NCBI GenBank assembly: GCA_034231615.1
Contig: CM067306.1
Span: 37,682,571 to 37,746,570 of the forward strand
Origin: Meghimatium bilineatum
Taxonomy: Eukaryota; Mollusca; Gastropoda; Stylommatophora; Philomycidae
Length of the DNA: 64,000 nt
Reading direction: 5' to 3'
How positions within the stretch are numbered: position 1 is the stretch's first letter; the number at the start of each line of letters is the position of its first letter. Shown in pieces: positions 44,611 to 56,394 of the stretch. The position numbers and the translations under genes were made by a program. Below the pieces are notes generated by a model, which was not told where the DNA came from, ran no database searches, and worked only from the letters and a program-made list of their open reading frames with translations.

Positions 44611-46576
44611 TCATGAGACTAGACGAGGCGAGCTGATAGTTTCCTTGTTTGCTTGGGTCACCCATTGTTTGTCTATCCTCTGACGAGGCGCTTCGCAGCC
44701 AGCAAGCTGTTCCTCGTATAGGGATGGTAATAGACCTTATGCCTCGAAAGGGCCCAATTTCAATTACTCTGGGTCTTTCTCAATTACAAGGAGGAGCCAG
44801 GAGGCAAGGGAATAGAGCTACTGGCAAAAAAAATCAACTACCAATAAAATATAATGCATTAGAATGCTGAGGGTGTCAACAGTAAAAGCTATGGATACAG
44901 CAAACAAATTGGAGCTTGAAATTATCCTATACGAAGAACAAGTTAATGTACGCTGTATTCAAGAAATACACAGCAGCGATATAACCTTTAAAATTAGAGG
45001 CCACCAGTACTACAGATCAGACCGAAAGGACAGAAGAAAGGGTGGAATTCCGACACTTGTTAAAAACAATTTCAATGCAAGTCAACTGAAAATGTATATG
45101 GAGGAGGCATAAAAACCAGATGCTCCACCTAAAAACAGACAGTACAGAATTTGATCTCCTGAACTACTACTGTAAAATGATAGACCATTGGAACTAGACA
45201 AACATCCCAGAAAAAGAGACACATGGTGTGTGGTGACTTCAGTCTTCTTTAAGAGCAGGGGCTACGACCACATGGGCAAGAGAGGTAAAGAACTTGAGAG
45301 CTGACAGGACGAAAATAAGCTCATACTTATTAACTAGCCAGCAGACTCACCAACCCTCTACTCAAAAGCATGGCGCACCACCTCTACACCAGACCTGGCA
45401 TACCACTCACCAAGCCTTGAATGGAACATCACACGACTCGATGGAAAGCAGCTTGGGGGTAGTGACCACAGACCAGTATTCTTAGAAATCTACAATGAAT
45501 GTATTATTTTGGAGTGTCCAATGAAATGATTAAAATCCTGGGAACTGCAGCAACAGTAAAGCTACTACAGATCTTCAACACAAGAGGACCACGAGTAATG
45601 TTACGCAGACATAGAGGGAAGCAATAATAATACAACTCCTCAAATAAGGAAAAGATGGTAACACCGTCTCAAATTACAGGCCCATAAGCCTCACATGCTG
45701 TCTATACAAAACAATGGATTATCAATAGTATGATGCAGTGGTACCTTGAAAGTGAAAACCTTCTGGTATCGCAGCAAGCTGGCTTGAGACAGTGCCACTC
45801 TACTGAAGATCAGGCAACTACCTCTCCCAAAAGAGATTGGGGACGCCTTCCAAAGAAACTGGTACTAACAGCATGGATAGACATCAGAAAAGCATTTAAC
45901 AAGGTTTGGAAAGAAGGACTCTTAAAGAAATTGCGAAATTGCAGGTAAACCCAAGAATGTACGAATGGGTAAAAGCATATCTGCATAACAGAAGTCAGGG
46001 TACAATCGAATGGTCGCAACAGCAAGAAGTCCTACTTCGTCATGGGAGTCCCCCAGGGAGGAGTCCTGTTACCCACACTTTTCTTGGTTTACATTAATGA
46101 TGGTTGCCGAACTACTACATGGGATCAAAGGGCAATGTATGCTGACGACCTGGTGATCTGGTGCAAGGAAGAACATGCGACAGTGGACACTAAAAGAATA
46201 CAAAGAGCTATTGATGCCTTAACCCTATGGACAAATAAATGGTGCGTCGGCATTAACACAGATAAGTGTAGCACTACACTTTTTACCCTCTCACCAAAAC
46301 AAAAATCCGATGTTACCAAGATAGATGGAGAGCTTTTGAAAGAAGATAAACAACTCGCATACCTCGGAGTAACTTTTGATATATTATAGATAAGGCATGG
46401 AAAACCAATATACATTCAGACACACGTGAAAGGAATACTTAGCGATAACGAACAGAACAGTGTGCAGCGAAGGACAGTCACTCTCAGTTGCCTGGACGAT
46501 GAATATCTACAAGTAATGGGTCAGCGTATACGCAGATGGGTCAGTACAGAATGCAGTGAGGAATGGAGGTGCAGGT

Positions 46577-46638
<62 letters not shown>
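46577..46638. repeat. (TA)n expansion inside the LINE RNase H
   Basis: About 31 TA units directly after the codons GAGVYI. The TATATA codons of the protein seeded the microsatellite. It separates the first catalytic Asp from the rest of the domain. Confidence 0.95.
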
Positions 46639-46640
<2 letters not shown>

Positions 46641-47228
46641 ACACAAGCCTAGAGATACGATCAGAACACTAACGAGGAAATTCTGCAATAATTATGATGC
46701 AGAAATCCAGGCAATTAGAGTGGTAACTGAAAAACTGCTGAAATCCAACCCTGGCCCACATCCGTGGTATTCCTGACAGACGCAAGGTCGGTGCTTCAAT
46801 GCTCTCCAGTCTGGAAAACTAACAGACTTACAAATACTACTTAATGAAATATCTTACCAGTATAGGGTAACTATTCAGTGGATACCCTCTCACTGTGGAA
46901 TACCAGGAAATGAAAAAGCGGACCAACTGGCTAAGAAAGATGATGCCGAAGACCAACCAGATGTACCAATCACCTACCATCAGTGAAACAGATGGTCAAG
47001 TCAATAAGAAAGCTACAAATACCAACACAAGATGACTATCCTATTATGAGTAGATCAGAACAAGTTGTAATTCTACACCTCAGAACGGGACACAACCGAC
47101 TCCACAGTCACATGTACACAAAATTCATGATTGGCAACACTGGCATGAGTGCATGTGGACAGGCAGCACAGGGTGCCATACATATACTTCAAGGGTGTTC
47201 TGAGTATGAAAAGCTGAGGCAGACATAT

Positions 47229-47547
47229 ACTTGATTCTTGGTTAGGAACAAGCGTCACAGCACTTGGGGCATTCCCATATATGCTCTGCTTGCCGTTCCG
47301 TCAGCCATCTGAAAGTGTATAATCTCTGTTTCCCAGTCATTTGCTGATTACGCGTTCATCTGATCTTTCCGGAGAGGGAGCACTTTCTACCATCGCCTCT
47401 ATTCACTCCCATTTCTACCTTTCTCTGAATATGTATATTGTCGCGTTCGACCTCCTCCTCGTTTTCTCATAGGGTATTCATGACTGCTCTAGTCAATTCA
47501 ATCCTGTCTCTTCTTATCTCAGCCGTTCACCATATTATCAAAATGGG
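47229..47547 (-). mobile_element. SINE-like insertion related to repeat D, 10-bp target duplication
   Basis: 319 bp between perfect GCAGACATAT repeats (47219-47228 and 47548-47557) that split LRQTY|WSEETT of the LINE. The first 85 bases are the reverse complement of the repeat D 3' end (CTTGATTCTTGGTTAG, GGGGCATTCCCAT). The rest does not match the 26.2-kb copy, so it is a D variant or composite. Confidence 0.88.
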
Positions 47548-47656
47548 GCAGACATATTGGTCAGAGGAAACAACACTGAAATCAAAGCTCTATGGGCCAC
47601 TGTATGAACTACAAATGACAGTGAGTTTTATTCAGGAGACAGAATTACAGATATAG

Positions 47657-48329
47657 ACATGTTTCAAGTGAACGAAATAAGGAAAAAAATCATCATCTAA
47701 CGTACCTTTGTGACATGTCTTTTGCAGAAAGTTGTTCTCACCGTCATTCTATAAACCTCTCGTTTCTGTGAAACTATCGTCTAACTATATAAGTGAAATC
47801 GTTCTTCATATACCATTAGGGCTATCAATGATGAAGAAAGGACCGCCCTGAATGTTTTACTATTCTATTCTAATACTATTGCCAACATAACCCCCTAAAT
47901 AATATTTACTCTTCGAGATTTGTTCCTTTTACCATTTCCTAAAACGTGGTTGAACTTTTAGCACTTTCTGGTCTACATACTTCCTGGTTCAGCAAAAACA
48001 AAACAATGACCACTGAAATTGGAATCCGGTGCATTACTCCAAGTCTTTCTCCATATGTATGTCCTGTCAACTGTTCAAACACAGCATCACTCATCCTGGC
48101 TGATGCGACTGATTACACGATTTTCATTGGTCACTATACGTATATTATGTGTTATCAGCCAATGATCAGTTAAGAATAGTGGCACTACGTGTGGCTAGTT
48201 GGCAGGACCTGTTTGGCGAAATCTTTATTATTTACTGCGGAAAACTAGTTAAATGAGATTAATGCTAACTTTTTTGCATTTCATACTCTCAACCTGACAT
48301 CATTGTTTGACATCAACCTGATGTCTGGT
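47657..48329. other. No gene recognised
   Basis: Unique-looking AT-rich sequence. One 75-codon frame at 47946-48173 has no recognised motif. Confidence 0.4.
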
Positions 48330-48762
48330 AAATGGTGCAATGATTACTAAATTTATAAAATAAGAAATGAAGAAATGATTTGGTACAATATGTATTGAAC
48401 ATTTCGAAAGACAAGAAGTAAAATGGTTCGATAACCTTTGAAAATGAACCCAAACCAAATATGAATAAGAGCATATAACAAAAGAACATCCAGACATAAA
48501 GTCATAGGTAGAAAAAGAAAACGGTGGATAGTAAACATCAAGAACAAACATGGACTCAACGCAACCAAGGCGACACATATGGTCTTGTAATGACAATTGA
48601 AGCTCCCACCTATAAATTTAACGGCAAGTGTGGATACTTTAAACCATCATTCACCAAAGGAAAGACACAGGCAGCTGAGGCTCCTACTCCTAGGCTTAAC
48701 GGCAAGTGTGGATACTATTAATCATCATTCACCTGGGGAAAGACAGTAGACAATACGCCTGA
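48330..48762 (+). mobile_element. LINE ORF2 C-terminal fragment
   Basis: Decayed ENISKDKK-type and VIGRKRKRWIVNIKNKH sequence, then two tandem copies of the LTARE-like tail (TTAACGGCAAGTGTGGATAC at 48618 and 48700). Same family as 19285 and 59384. Confidence 0.72.
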
Positions 48763-48764
48763 CA

Positions 48765-48980
48765 TGCATGTCATAAGAGACGACTAAAAAGGATCTGATG
48801 GTGAAATTTCTTGCTCCATCCCAAGATGCGGATGAGCCAAAAGTCATACTGAAGTCACGTAGATACATTACGTCAAAATGCGCTGATATCGCACCCTTGT
48901 AAACCATGACACAGCTCGTTCCGTTCTTCAGAATTCATCCTGATAACCAGCAGGAGTTTGAGAATCAACTTAGAATAAGC
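48765..48980 (+). mobile_element. SINE-like repeat B copy
   Basis: GTCATAAGAGACGACTAAAA, GAGCCAAAAGTCATACTG, AAAATGCGCTGATATCGCAC, GTAAACCATGACACAGC and GCAGGAGTTTGAGAATC. Confidence 0.78.
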
Positions 48981-50039
48981 AGGGCAATAGTAACTTCTTG
49001 AATAAAACTTGCAGCTCCGTGGAGATCATACGTTTATTACGGAAGAAATTGTTTATCAGTGTGGTTCCCCTTGGCACCGAGAGTCCGTCACGGCCTCCCT
49101 GATGAGGGGAAATCAACGAACCGTGGAAACACAAAATACCCGAGTTTTAAGAAATACAAGGTAATCAAGATTTACAAATCACTATAAGCACATATGAAAA
49201 TTAATAGCCACGTTTCGACCCAAGTGCCTTTACAAGCACAGAACGCCCGTGTGGCAACCATGGAGTGGACTCTAGTGTATGGTGCAAAAAATATGGTAAT
49301 TGTCTTCTTTAGAGAAATGTCGTAGGACGCGAATAAGGGAAGATGGGGATATGCTGACAATTTGTCACATGTGAAGTCATCATTGTCAATGCATGTCTTT
49401 TCTCTATGTCTTACGTTTTTCTTTTGTCAAATGGTCACCATAAATCACGAAGAGCTGCAGGTGAGCGAACATTGCCCCTTTTGTGGAAGACTCGGGAGAG
49501 TGTGGAATGATATATATGCCATCACTGCGGGGGGGGGGGGGGGGGGGTCAGCAGATCTGATGGAAGAATGGCGAATTGGTTGGTCGGGCTGTATATTCTA
49601 CGCTCGTGACAGGTCGTGACGATAAACATGAATCCAGAAATCTCCCTAAAACAACAATGTCTTTGAGATAACAAACCTTATGCTAATTCAAGTGTCACTT
49701 CAGCAACTAAACTAAACCTATGATTTCGCCAGTCGTATGGATGATGTTGTTCCGTCATGTCTATGTTTGTCCAGTTTCCCATGTATTTGGGTGTGTTTTG
49801 TATATTTCCTATTTGTGTAGATTCATCTCTGATCTAGTTTCAACAATTCCAGATTATATCTGACATTCTATAGAGTTATTGATCGCTCTTTTTGTTGTGT
49901 ATGTAGTCTTGATAAAGACCTTTTGGTCGAAACATACATTTGTGTGTGTTATAATGTGTTTCAAGTGCTTATTAAAACTTCATTACCCTGTTCCAATCTT
50001 TGCCTGTCGGATTTCAGTTGTGCTGCATTACGTACATAT
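48981..50039. other. Probable Penelope-like element remnants
   Basis: Contains GTCGAAACGTGGC on the minus strand at 49207-49240 and TTGATAAAGACCTTTTGGTC then GAAACATAC at 49905-49937. These resemble the terminal hammerhead-like segment downstream of the 5-kb Penelope copy. A third loose candidate, CTGATGAGGGG..CGAACC, is at 49100-49125. A G-run lies at 49527-49547. No protein part was found. Confidence 0.4.
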
Positions 50040-50195
50040 TATTGGGGGTGCCAAGAACTACCTGCTCACAACTAAACAACAAACTTTATACCTAGTTTCA
50101 CCTCAGTTACTCAACTGAGGACGAACTATGCCTTTGTCGAAAAGGCCATGAGCTATCAAGAACTACCTGCTCATAGCTAAAAAGTTTACCACCAT
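50040..50195 (+). mobile_element. R1-like LINE 3' tail
   Basis: AGTTACTCAACTGAGGACG, TTTGTCGAAAAGGCCATGAG and CAAGAACTACCTGCTCATAG. The last motif also occurs at 50052 (CAAGAACTACCTGCTCACA), so this tail is partly duplicated. Confidence 0.62.
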
Positions 50196-50395
50196 CCTGA
50201 TTACCAAGCACAGAAAGTAAAACAAAACTGGCATTAAAATATCCACGAACACATCACACTTTCCAATGAAGTAGATACACTTTCTCTTTATATCTCCCTG
50301 TTGCGTTTGCCAAAGTAGAATTGATTCTTATATGTAATGATATTTTTATTGTCAATTTTATAACACGAAGCCCGACATGCTTGTAGTAGTAATCG

Positions 50396-50518
50396 GTGGG
50401 GGGGGGGGGGGAATCCTACTATTTGTGAGTCAGACTATTACTATGGATAACATTAGTCGCATGTGGTGTAATAATAACAGCAGTGACAATATTAACCATG
50501 GCGTTAGTGGTAGCAGGT

Positions 50519-50601
<83 letters not shown>

Positions 50602-50690
50602 TGTTGTTGTTGTTGTAGTAGTAGTTGTTGTTGTAATAGTGGTAGTAGTAGTTGTTGTAGTAATGGTGGTAGTAGTAGAAATAATAATTA
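50396..50690. repeat. Poly-G and AGT/TGT microsatellites
   Basis: A G-run at 50397-50411, then (AGT)n of about 30 units from 50519, passing into TTG and AGT mixtures to 50680. Confidence 0.93.
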
Positions 50691-50724
50691 ATGATGTTTT
50701 GTGTGTGAGTAATGGTGATGATAA

Positions 50725-51300
50725 TGATGCACTCTATTTAGCTGTGAGCATGTAGCTCTTGATAGCCAATAATCTCTCTGTCCAAAAGCAAAGATCCTCC
50801 TCAGTTGTGATGTAGAAGTGTGGAGTGTATTGCGTATGGCTGGAAATCGTGGGAGCAGGTTTCGTCGGATTTAGGTAAGTCTTGGATACTGGAACAGTAG
50901 ATGTTAAACTGTTTCTTCCTAGTGCTTGCAGTGTCTACAGTTTGATTTATGTAGTGGGTTTATTCTGTTCAGATGATTGTTGGACGGGATTATGCTATGT
51001 TTTCAGTTGAAATATTAGACTAGTTTACTTTCAGTAGTTGTTTTAGTAGATCCATTGGATGGGCTTCTTTCGGTGTTTAGAAAGTGAGCGACATATCTTT
51101 AAAATGGTCCACTGCTGTAGCTCGTCTTGTCTGGTTTTTTTTATTTATCAAAATATATTTGCATGTTAATAGTGTGCGCTAGGGAGGTAAGGGGAAATAG
51201 CTCCTCTCTTAGATAATTTGTTAACCACCTCATTTCCGGGTACTCTACATGGCCAGGTATCCATCGGAGAGTGACTTTGATACTATATGAAATGAAAACT
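50725..51300 (-). mobile_element. R1-like LINE: RNase H end and C-terminal region
   Basis: The minus strand reads YSIKVTLRWIPGHVEYPGNE, VVNKLSKRG, then NNHLNRINPLHKSNCRHCKH and a degraded HLLFQYPRL, ending with the shared 3' tail. The WIPGH..PGNE motif is RNase H; C-R-H-C is the C-terminal zinc-like motif. Confidence 0.82.
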
Positions 51301-51480
51301 ATTCCCTTTTGTTTATTGATGTTGCAGTATAAGAACGACTACATGTTTACTAGGACTTGAGGAGCTGATTTAAAACTTAATAAATAACTATGCCCTCGAA
51401 TGAGCTCATTCTATTCATGATCTGATTCCACTTTCAAAGCCTGAGTGAATTAAATTTAAAACTTTTTTTCTAATTGTGTC

Positions 51481-51590
51481 ATCTCTCAGCAGCGTGGTAG
51501 CCTAGTAGATAGCGAGCGAGCTTGCTTACTATCAAGGGATAAATGTTCCAGTGTTGGGTAACAACCCTAAACAGGAAGCAGGTGGCTGGA
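51481..51590 (+). mobile_element. tRNA-derived SINE remnant
   Basis: GTGGTAGCCTAGTAGATAGC is A-box-like and AATGTTCCAGTGTTGGG is at B-box distance with a degraded GTTCNANTC. Inverted GAGCTTGCTT/anticodon-arm remnants lie between them. Too diverged for a functional tRNA. Confidence 0.5.
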
Positions 51591-51639
51591 GTAACACCGG
51601 GCAAATGTCAAGATAAACAAAAATAGGTAGATGTGTTAC

Positions 51640-52110
51640 CAAAATAAAACATAACACAACCTAACAACGAGATACAGGGACAGACGACGTTTCGACTATT
51701 AAGCCTTCATCAGGACAAACGAAAGACAACGGTACAACGAATCTTACATGGAAACAAACGTGGTTGATAGGAAGGAAAGAGGAGGAGAGATAGTGAATAG
51801 ATAGTGGAGGAAGTAAATAAGGAGCGGCATATTGGGGAGGAAGAGAGTATGGGGAGAAGAAGTGAGGAGAGAAAGTGCACGGAAGGAGGTGAGGAGCGAA
51901 AATGGATAAGGTGTGGTAGTAAGTAAAATAGATAAGGTTAAATTAAGATACCTCAAAAGTGGCAACACGCAATGAGTATAACGAATAGATAGCAGAGGAA
52001 GCAGAGATGGAGCAGCCTAGCAGGGAGGAAGAGGGTATGGGAAGAAGTGAGGAGGGGAAAGTGCACAGAAGGAGATGAGGAGTGAAAATAGTTAAGGTGT
52101 AATAGCAAGT
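51640..52110 (-). other. Penelope-like element terminal region with hammerhead-like core and duplicated purine-rich segment
   Basis: The minus strand at 51681-51716 reads TCCTGATGAAGGC then TTAATAGTCGAAACGTCG. It has an exact CUGAUGA, a short GGCU/AGUC stem and GAAAC. A GAGGAAGAGAGTATGGGG..AAGTGCACGGAAGGAG segment at 51835-51925 is repeated, diverged, at 52020-52110. Confidence 0.5.
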
Positions 52111-52640
52111 AAACTAAGATAAATGAGGCTTACTATCACCGGCTTATAGAGTGTCAGGTTTGAAACTACGTCCGGACACAAAAATTGTCCGGCTCGTGAT
52201 TTTTCGCCTGACATGCCAGCTTCTCCAATTCGATCCATCTTTAAATGTGTACCTGACGAATGAGATATGGCAGGTAAGGAAGGGACCTGGCACCCCACCT
52301 AATAGTTGTTGCGGCTTAGTATATGAAGAGTTATCTTCATCCCCGAGGGAAGCTTGCTGCAATGGAACATACCTTTACCTTTTAATATCTGTGTTAAATA
52401 AAAATTGGGGTGCACGAGAGATGTACTCTTTTTTAAGAAAAGTATGAATGCAAATTGTACAGGGTTTTTTTTTAAATCTCCACTCTAAAAAATAAAAGTG
52501 AGCAGCACTGTGTAAACTGTCAACAACACATTTGAAATTAATATGTTTAGGAACACCCAATATTAGGCAGGGTATTGAAAAACAAAACAATCGGCGAGGA
52601 ATCTACGGGCAAAATAAGTTCGAGATTCTCTTGTATTCTC
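52111..52640. other. No gene recognised
   Basis: A plus-strand frame of 98 codons (52151-52447) and overlapping minus frames exist but show no known domain. The stretch may belong to the neighbouring element. Confidence 0.4.
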
Positions 52641-53240
52641 CTATCCATGTGTGTCGCTATGCGTCATGGTGAGCTGAAGTCCTCTTTCTTTAGGTAACTG
52701 TGGTGCTGCTGCCATAGTGCAGCCTTGGTGTTCATTTATCAGATGTCATCTATCCATCTTTGTCTGGGTGTTCCCCTAAGTTTGGGATTCACTGGTATAA
52801 ATGGATAGTTCCAAGGATACGGTTTTCAGTCACGAACTTAATATTATAATGTATTATCTGACGAGCGGTCAGCAAGTCCAATTCTTAAGGATGGACTAGT
52901 TAGTTGCCGGTCTACAATGTGGTTCAATATTAGTAATTTCCTTTCTGTCCGTCGGTAGGTGGTTTTTTTTTTTTAATTTAATTTTAGTTTCCCTTACGAT
53001 ATGGGCAAAGATGTCTTGAGTATAGTATTATAAATTTCGTGTCTTTTTTCTATAATTTTTCTGTTCCCTTCTGTAGTGTCATTGTCAAGTATCTTTCGAA
53101 GGTTTCCATTACTGTTCTCTTCTTTGATGTAATGATTCTCTATCGGTGTTCATTCCACATGCATCTTTTGGAGTGGTCTTCATGGCACCACTTATAAACC
53201 ATACTTTTGACTTTAACTTCTGTAAAAGGCTTTTACTTAC
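52641..53240 (-). mobile_element. Possible LINE C-terminal remnant
   Basis: The minus strand shows VKVKSMVYKWCHEDHSKRCM, later FVTENRILGTIHLYQ and LGEHPDKDG-like sequence with many stops. The order resembles a LINE tail, but the match is weak. Confidence 0.35.
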
Positions 53241-53244
53241 TTAC

Positions 53245-53525
53245 TTCTTCTTCTGCGTTCATTTACAAACTATTGCAAATTAGCAGGATATAGTCCAGAT
53301 AACGGAATTAGTTGTTTCATTTTACAGCTTTGCTGCGATATCTGTACCTTTTTATCTGACACATCTTTTTTCAGCATGGCTTCTGGGACCCCGACCCCAT
53401 TTAGGGTGATACAGCCAGCTCCATACCATAACCTCCTTAGTCGTCTGGTACTAAATGCATGAAAGGTAAAACGTTGCTATTATTTGCTCCCATTTTGTGC
53501 CCAGGATAATACAGGTGTTTACTTG
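53245..53525 (-). mobile_element. SINE-like repeat B copy
   Basis: Plus-strand TTCTTCTTCTGCGTTCATTT, TAGCAGGATATAGTCCAGA, TTGCTGCGATATCTGTACC and CATAACCTCCTTAGTCGTC are the reverse complement of the family, including the GAA tail. Confidence 0.8.
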
Positions 53526-53639
53526 CTAAGTTCTGGAGAGGAAGTGAGTAGTCAAAATACTTGAACGACCATATCCTATTTCTACAGTAATTGATGTAGG
53601 GAGGGTAGATCCCTCAATTAACAAGAGGATGGGTATTTT

Positions 53640-54690
53640 ATGAGCCTCATCATTATGGATGCTGTCTTAATCTGTTTAACCATATGTGGCTCCAAGGTAA
53701 ACATCTGATCTAATTCCACTCCTTGAGAATCTCTCAAATGATAATTTATCTCCTCCAACCTGTTCTTCCTATCATCTCATATTTTATTTATGTTTTTAGT
53801 CAAAGCAGCAGGCCTTAACGTTTCATTTTATATATGCTTTTAGTTTAATCAAGACTTAATGCTTCATTTTTATTTATTTCGAGCTTTCATGGCTAAATAA
53901 TCACATGATCTCGGACATTGAGGTGTAATCTACCCCCCCCCCCTTCAGAATTGGAATCACTCCACCTGAGGAGTTGAATCATCTCAGATAGTCATTTTCT
54001 CAGATTCGAAATCGACACTCCAAGCTCTATAGAAAAGAAATTTACCTATAGAAGGCAACATCAGTTAACAAATTAATTGACTTTTCATCTCTCATGGTGC
54101 CGTAGTCATTATCCAATGGATGGATACCTGGCGATGGTGGAACCCCCAGAAACGAAGCGACTGACAAAACTATCAAAGAATGTGTCCCTCTCCACCCCCG
54201 GCCCCTCAGATTTAACCAAGTGCCACACTATTAACATGCACAAAAGTTCTTGAAAAATAATTACAGACAAGAATGGCTACATAAGTGGGCCACCTCAAAG
54301 ACAGGGCGCCACTTTTCAAACACTAAGAGAAACCCAGCCCAATGGACCCACTAAAACAACTTAGAACAGCATACAAGAGTCTGAAATTCCAACTAAGAAC
54401 AGGTCATCCCCTGGTCAATAAACATCTGAACAGAATATACCCACTACATAAATCAAACTGTGGACACTGCAACCACCACGATAAAACAGTGTGACATCTG
54501 CTACTCGAGTATCCACAACTAACATTCGATAAAACCTGATTATACCACTTCCACCAATCCACAATCCACTCCATACATCTACATCACAACTGTGGAGTAT
54601 CTGTGCTGTGGTCAAACTTTACGGCTATCTAAGTTCTACCTACTCACAGCATAAGGGACTATTTCATCATCATCATGTACTTGGAATACC
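53640..54690 (+). mobile_element. R1-like LINE: RNase H and C-terminal region, decayed
   Basis: RNase H remnant VVIIQWMDTW (degraded WIPGH), then KSLKFQLRTGHPLVNKHLNR, IYPLHKSNCGHCNHHDKTV and HLLLEYPQLTFDKT, ending in the tail CTACTCACAGCATAAGGG and ATCATCATCATG. The upstream part is too decayed to name with confidence. Confidence 0.78.
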
Positions 54691-55779
54691 CCATATGTAT
54701 TATGTCTCTCTCTACGAAAGGATTGCACTCACAACACGTAATTTCGTAGCTTCAAGCGAATTTTTTTTTTAGGTACACCTCCTTTACTGAAAACGTATCT
54801 ACGACTAAGAATAGAAGTATCAATGGTAAAAGTATTAAAGTTAGTCACAGTTGTGCAGAAAACGGATGTGCTGGGTGCAGAATATTGCAGCTTCGCTTTG
54901 AAACCAGCATGCCAGCACAACGTACTTCACGATCCTCGACAGAAACCACACGAACTATCGTGTTATTTATCAGATATCGAACGCAGAAGAAGAATATAGC
55001 AAAGAAATAGCAGCAGTTATACGCTTCAATTGTAAGCTAAGACAAACAGAAGTTGTAGTACGCTCATGGGATCGCCAGTTTTGTTTTTAACTTCAATTGT
55101 AAGCTAAGACAAACAGAAGTTGCAGTACGCTCATGGGATCGCCAGTTTTGTTTTTAACTTCAATTGTAAGTTAAGACAAACAGAAGTTGTCTCTAGCGAC
55201 AAGCTGGCTCTTTTATTTGTGTACGCGCGTGAGTGTCTGCGCGTGTGTGCCGTTCATCTGCTTCTCAAGAGAAGGAGGACAGAAGTATGGTATTAGAAAA
55301 GAGGTTGAGAGGGGAGGAAACAGCAATTATATTACAGCGGTATAATATTCTCTCAATTCTATCTCAGAGAGGAAGTCGTGCTAGGAAAAAAACAGGAGGA
55401 AAAGACTGAGTGAAATAATGACAGACGAAGTGGAGAGGAGGGACAACTTACAGTGAATGAAATGAGTGATGGAAACATAGGAAAGATCGAATAGATGAAA
55501 CAGTAAGAACAAAAATAGAGAGAAAATACTGAGCTAGCTCAGGCCCGTAGATAAGTCTACAGTGGGGGGGGGGGGGGGTTCCCTTCAAAAAGTCATTCCC
55601 TCATTTTCTTACGTAATGCCTTATTTTTCATATGATTTAAAGTGCCCATTTCTAGAAAATTATTAAGAGCGCAATGGCGGGGGGGGGAGGGGGTTGGACG
55701 GGAGGGGAGGGGGATTGATGTATTGCCCCAAAAATGGGAGAAGAAGATTAAATGCACTAAACAACCCCACTATAACAAT
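54691..55779. other. No gene; contains a 68-bp tandem repeat and G-runs
   Basis: 55024-55185 holds about 2.4 units of 68 bp (CAATTGTAAGCTAAGACAAA, CATGGGATCGCCAGTTTTG). 55546-55585 is a copy of repeat G with a 15-base G-run. More G-runs are at 55678-55712. No open frame. Confidence 0.6.
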
Positions 55780-56340
55780 TATCTATGGGGTTAGTGCGTG
55801 GCAAAATGGGATAAAGAATGGAGAAACGAATACAAGATTATTAGTCAATGAACTACAGCGATGACTACAATGATGATGATGAATTTCGAGATGGACAAAA
55901 AAAATGATGTTGATGATAACAATGATTTCACGACGGTAAAATGGGGTGGAAAATAACATGACGGAAATAATGATTGCGTGAGGAATGAGGGGAATAATGA
56001 TTGTGTGAGAAATGAGAGACATAATGACAGTATGGGAAATAAGAGAAAATATAACACTGTGAAAATGAGGGAAATAATAACAGTATGAGAAATGAGGAAC
56101 ATTAATGACAATGTGAGTAATGAGGGAAATAATGATCGTGTGAGTAATGATGAAAATAATGAAGTATGAGAAAGGGGGAAATGATCATGTGAGCAGAGAG
56201 GGAAATAATGACAGTGTGATTAATGAGGGAAATAATGACTTGAGTAATGAGGTAAATGATGATCGTGTGAGTAATGAAGGAAATAATGATTGTGAGAAAT
56301 TAGCGAATATAATGATAAACAAAATAGTATACAGAGTAAA
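55780..56340. repeat. Diverged GAAATGAGGGAAATAATGA-type repeat
   Basis: Many imperfect 20-25 bp units of GTGAGTAATGAGGGAAATAA between about 55960 and 56300. Purine-rich on the plus strand. Confidence 0.85.
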
Positions 56341-56394
56341 AGACAGAAGAAGATAAAACGCGTAACGACAAAATAGCGAAAGCTTAGAAGATAT

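Larger units (their letters stand above)
44640..47656 (+). mobile_element. Jockey/I-like LINE, longest copy: endonuclease, RT, RNase H, C-terminal region
   Basis: NAEGVNSKSYG and the endonuclease start near 44875, with VRCIQEIHSSD and YYRSDRKDRRKGGI; the endonuclease end motif GGSDHRPVFLEIY is near 45460. RT follows: LVSQQAGLRQCHSTEDQ, WIDIRKAFNKVWKEGLLKK, MGVPQGGVLLPTLFLVYIND and AMYADDLVIWCKEE. RNase H reads ADGSVQNAVRNGGAGVYI, YDAEIQAI, FLTDARSVLQ and [20 protein letters not shown]. The C-terminal part is HLRTGHNRLHSHMYTKFM, then LKSKLYGPLYELQMTVSFIQ to the stop at 47656. Catalytic Asp and His residues are largely kept. There are several shifts, a TA expansion and one SINE-like insertion. 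Sequence at 44650-44860 may be the end of ORF1. Confidence 0.92.

Noticed and set aside
42845-44683. Open frames of 606 (minus) and 575 (plus) codons
   Set aside because: They are consequences of 30/33/36-bp minisatellite units; frames are open on both strands at once and the peptides are pure repeats.
49095-49130. CCTGATGAGGGG..CGAACCG as a hammerhead ribozyme
   Set aside because: CTGATGA is present, but stem II does not pair and no GUH cleavage site with a stem I can be placed; kept only as a weak hint of Penelope remnants.
52151-52447. 98-codon frame with a CAG|GTAAGG-like donor (GGCAGGTAAGG at 52270), possible host exon
   Set aside because: No acceptor, homologue or neighbouring exon could be identified, and equally long frames lie on the other strand.
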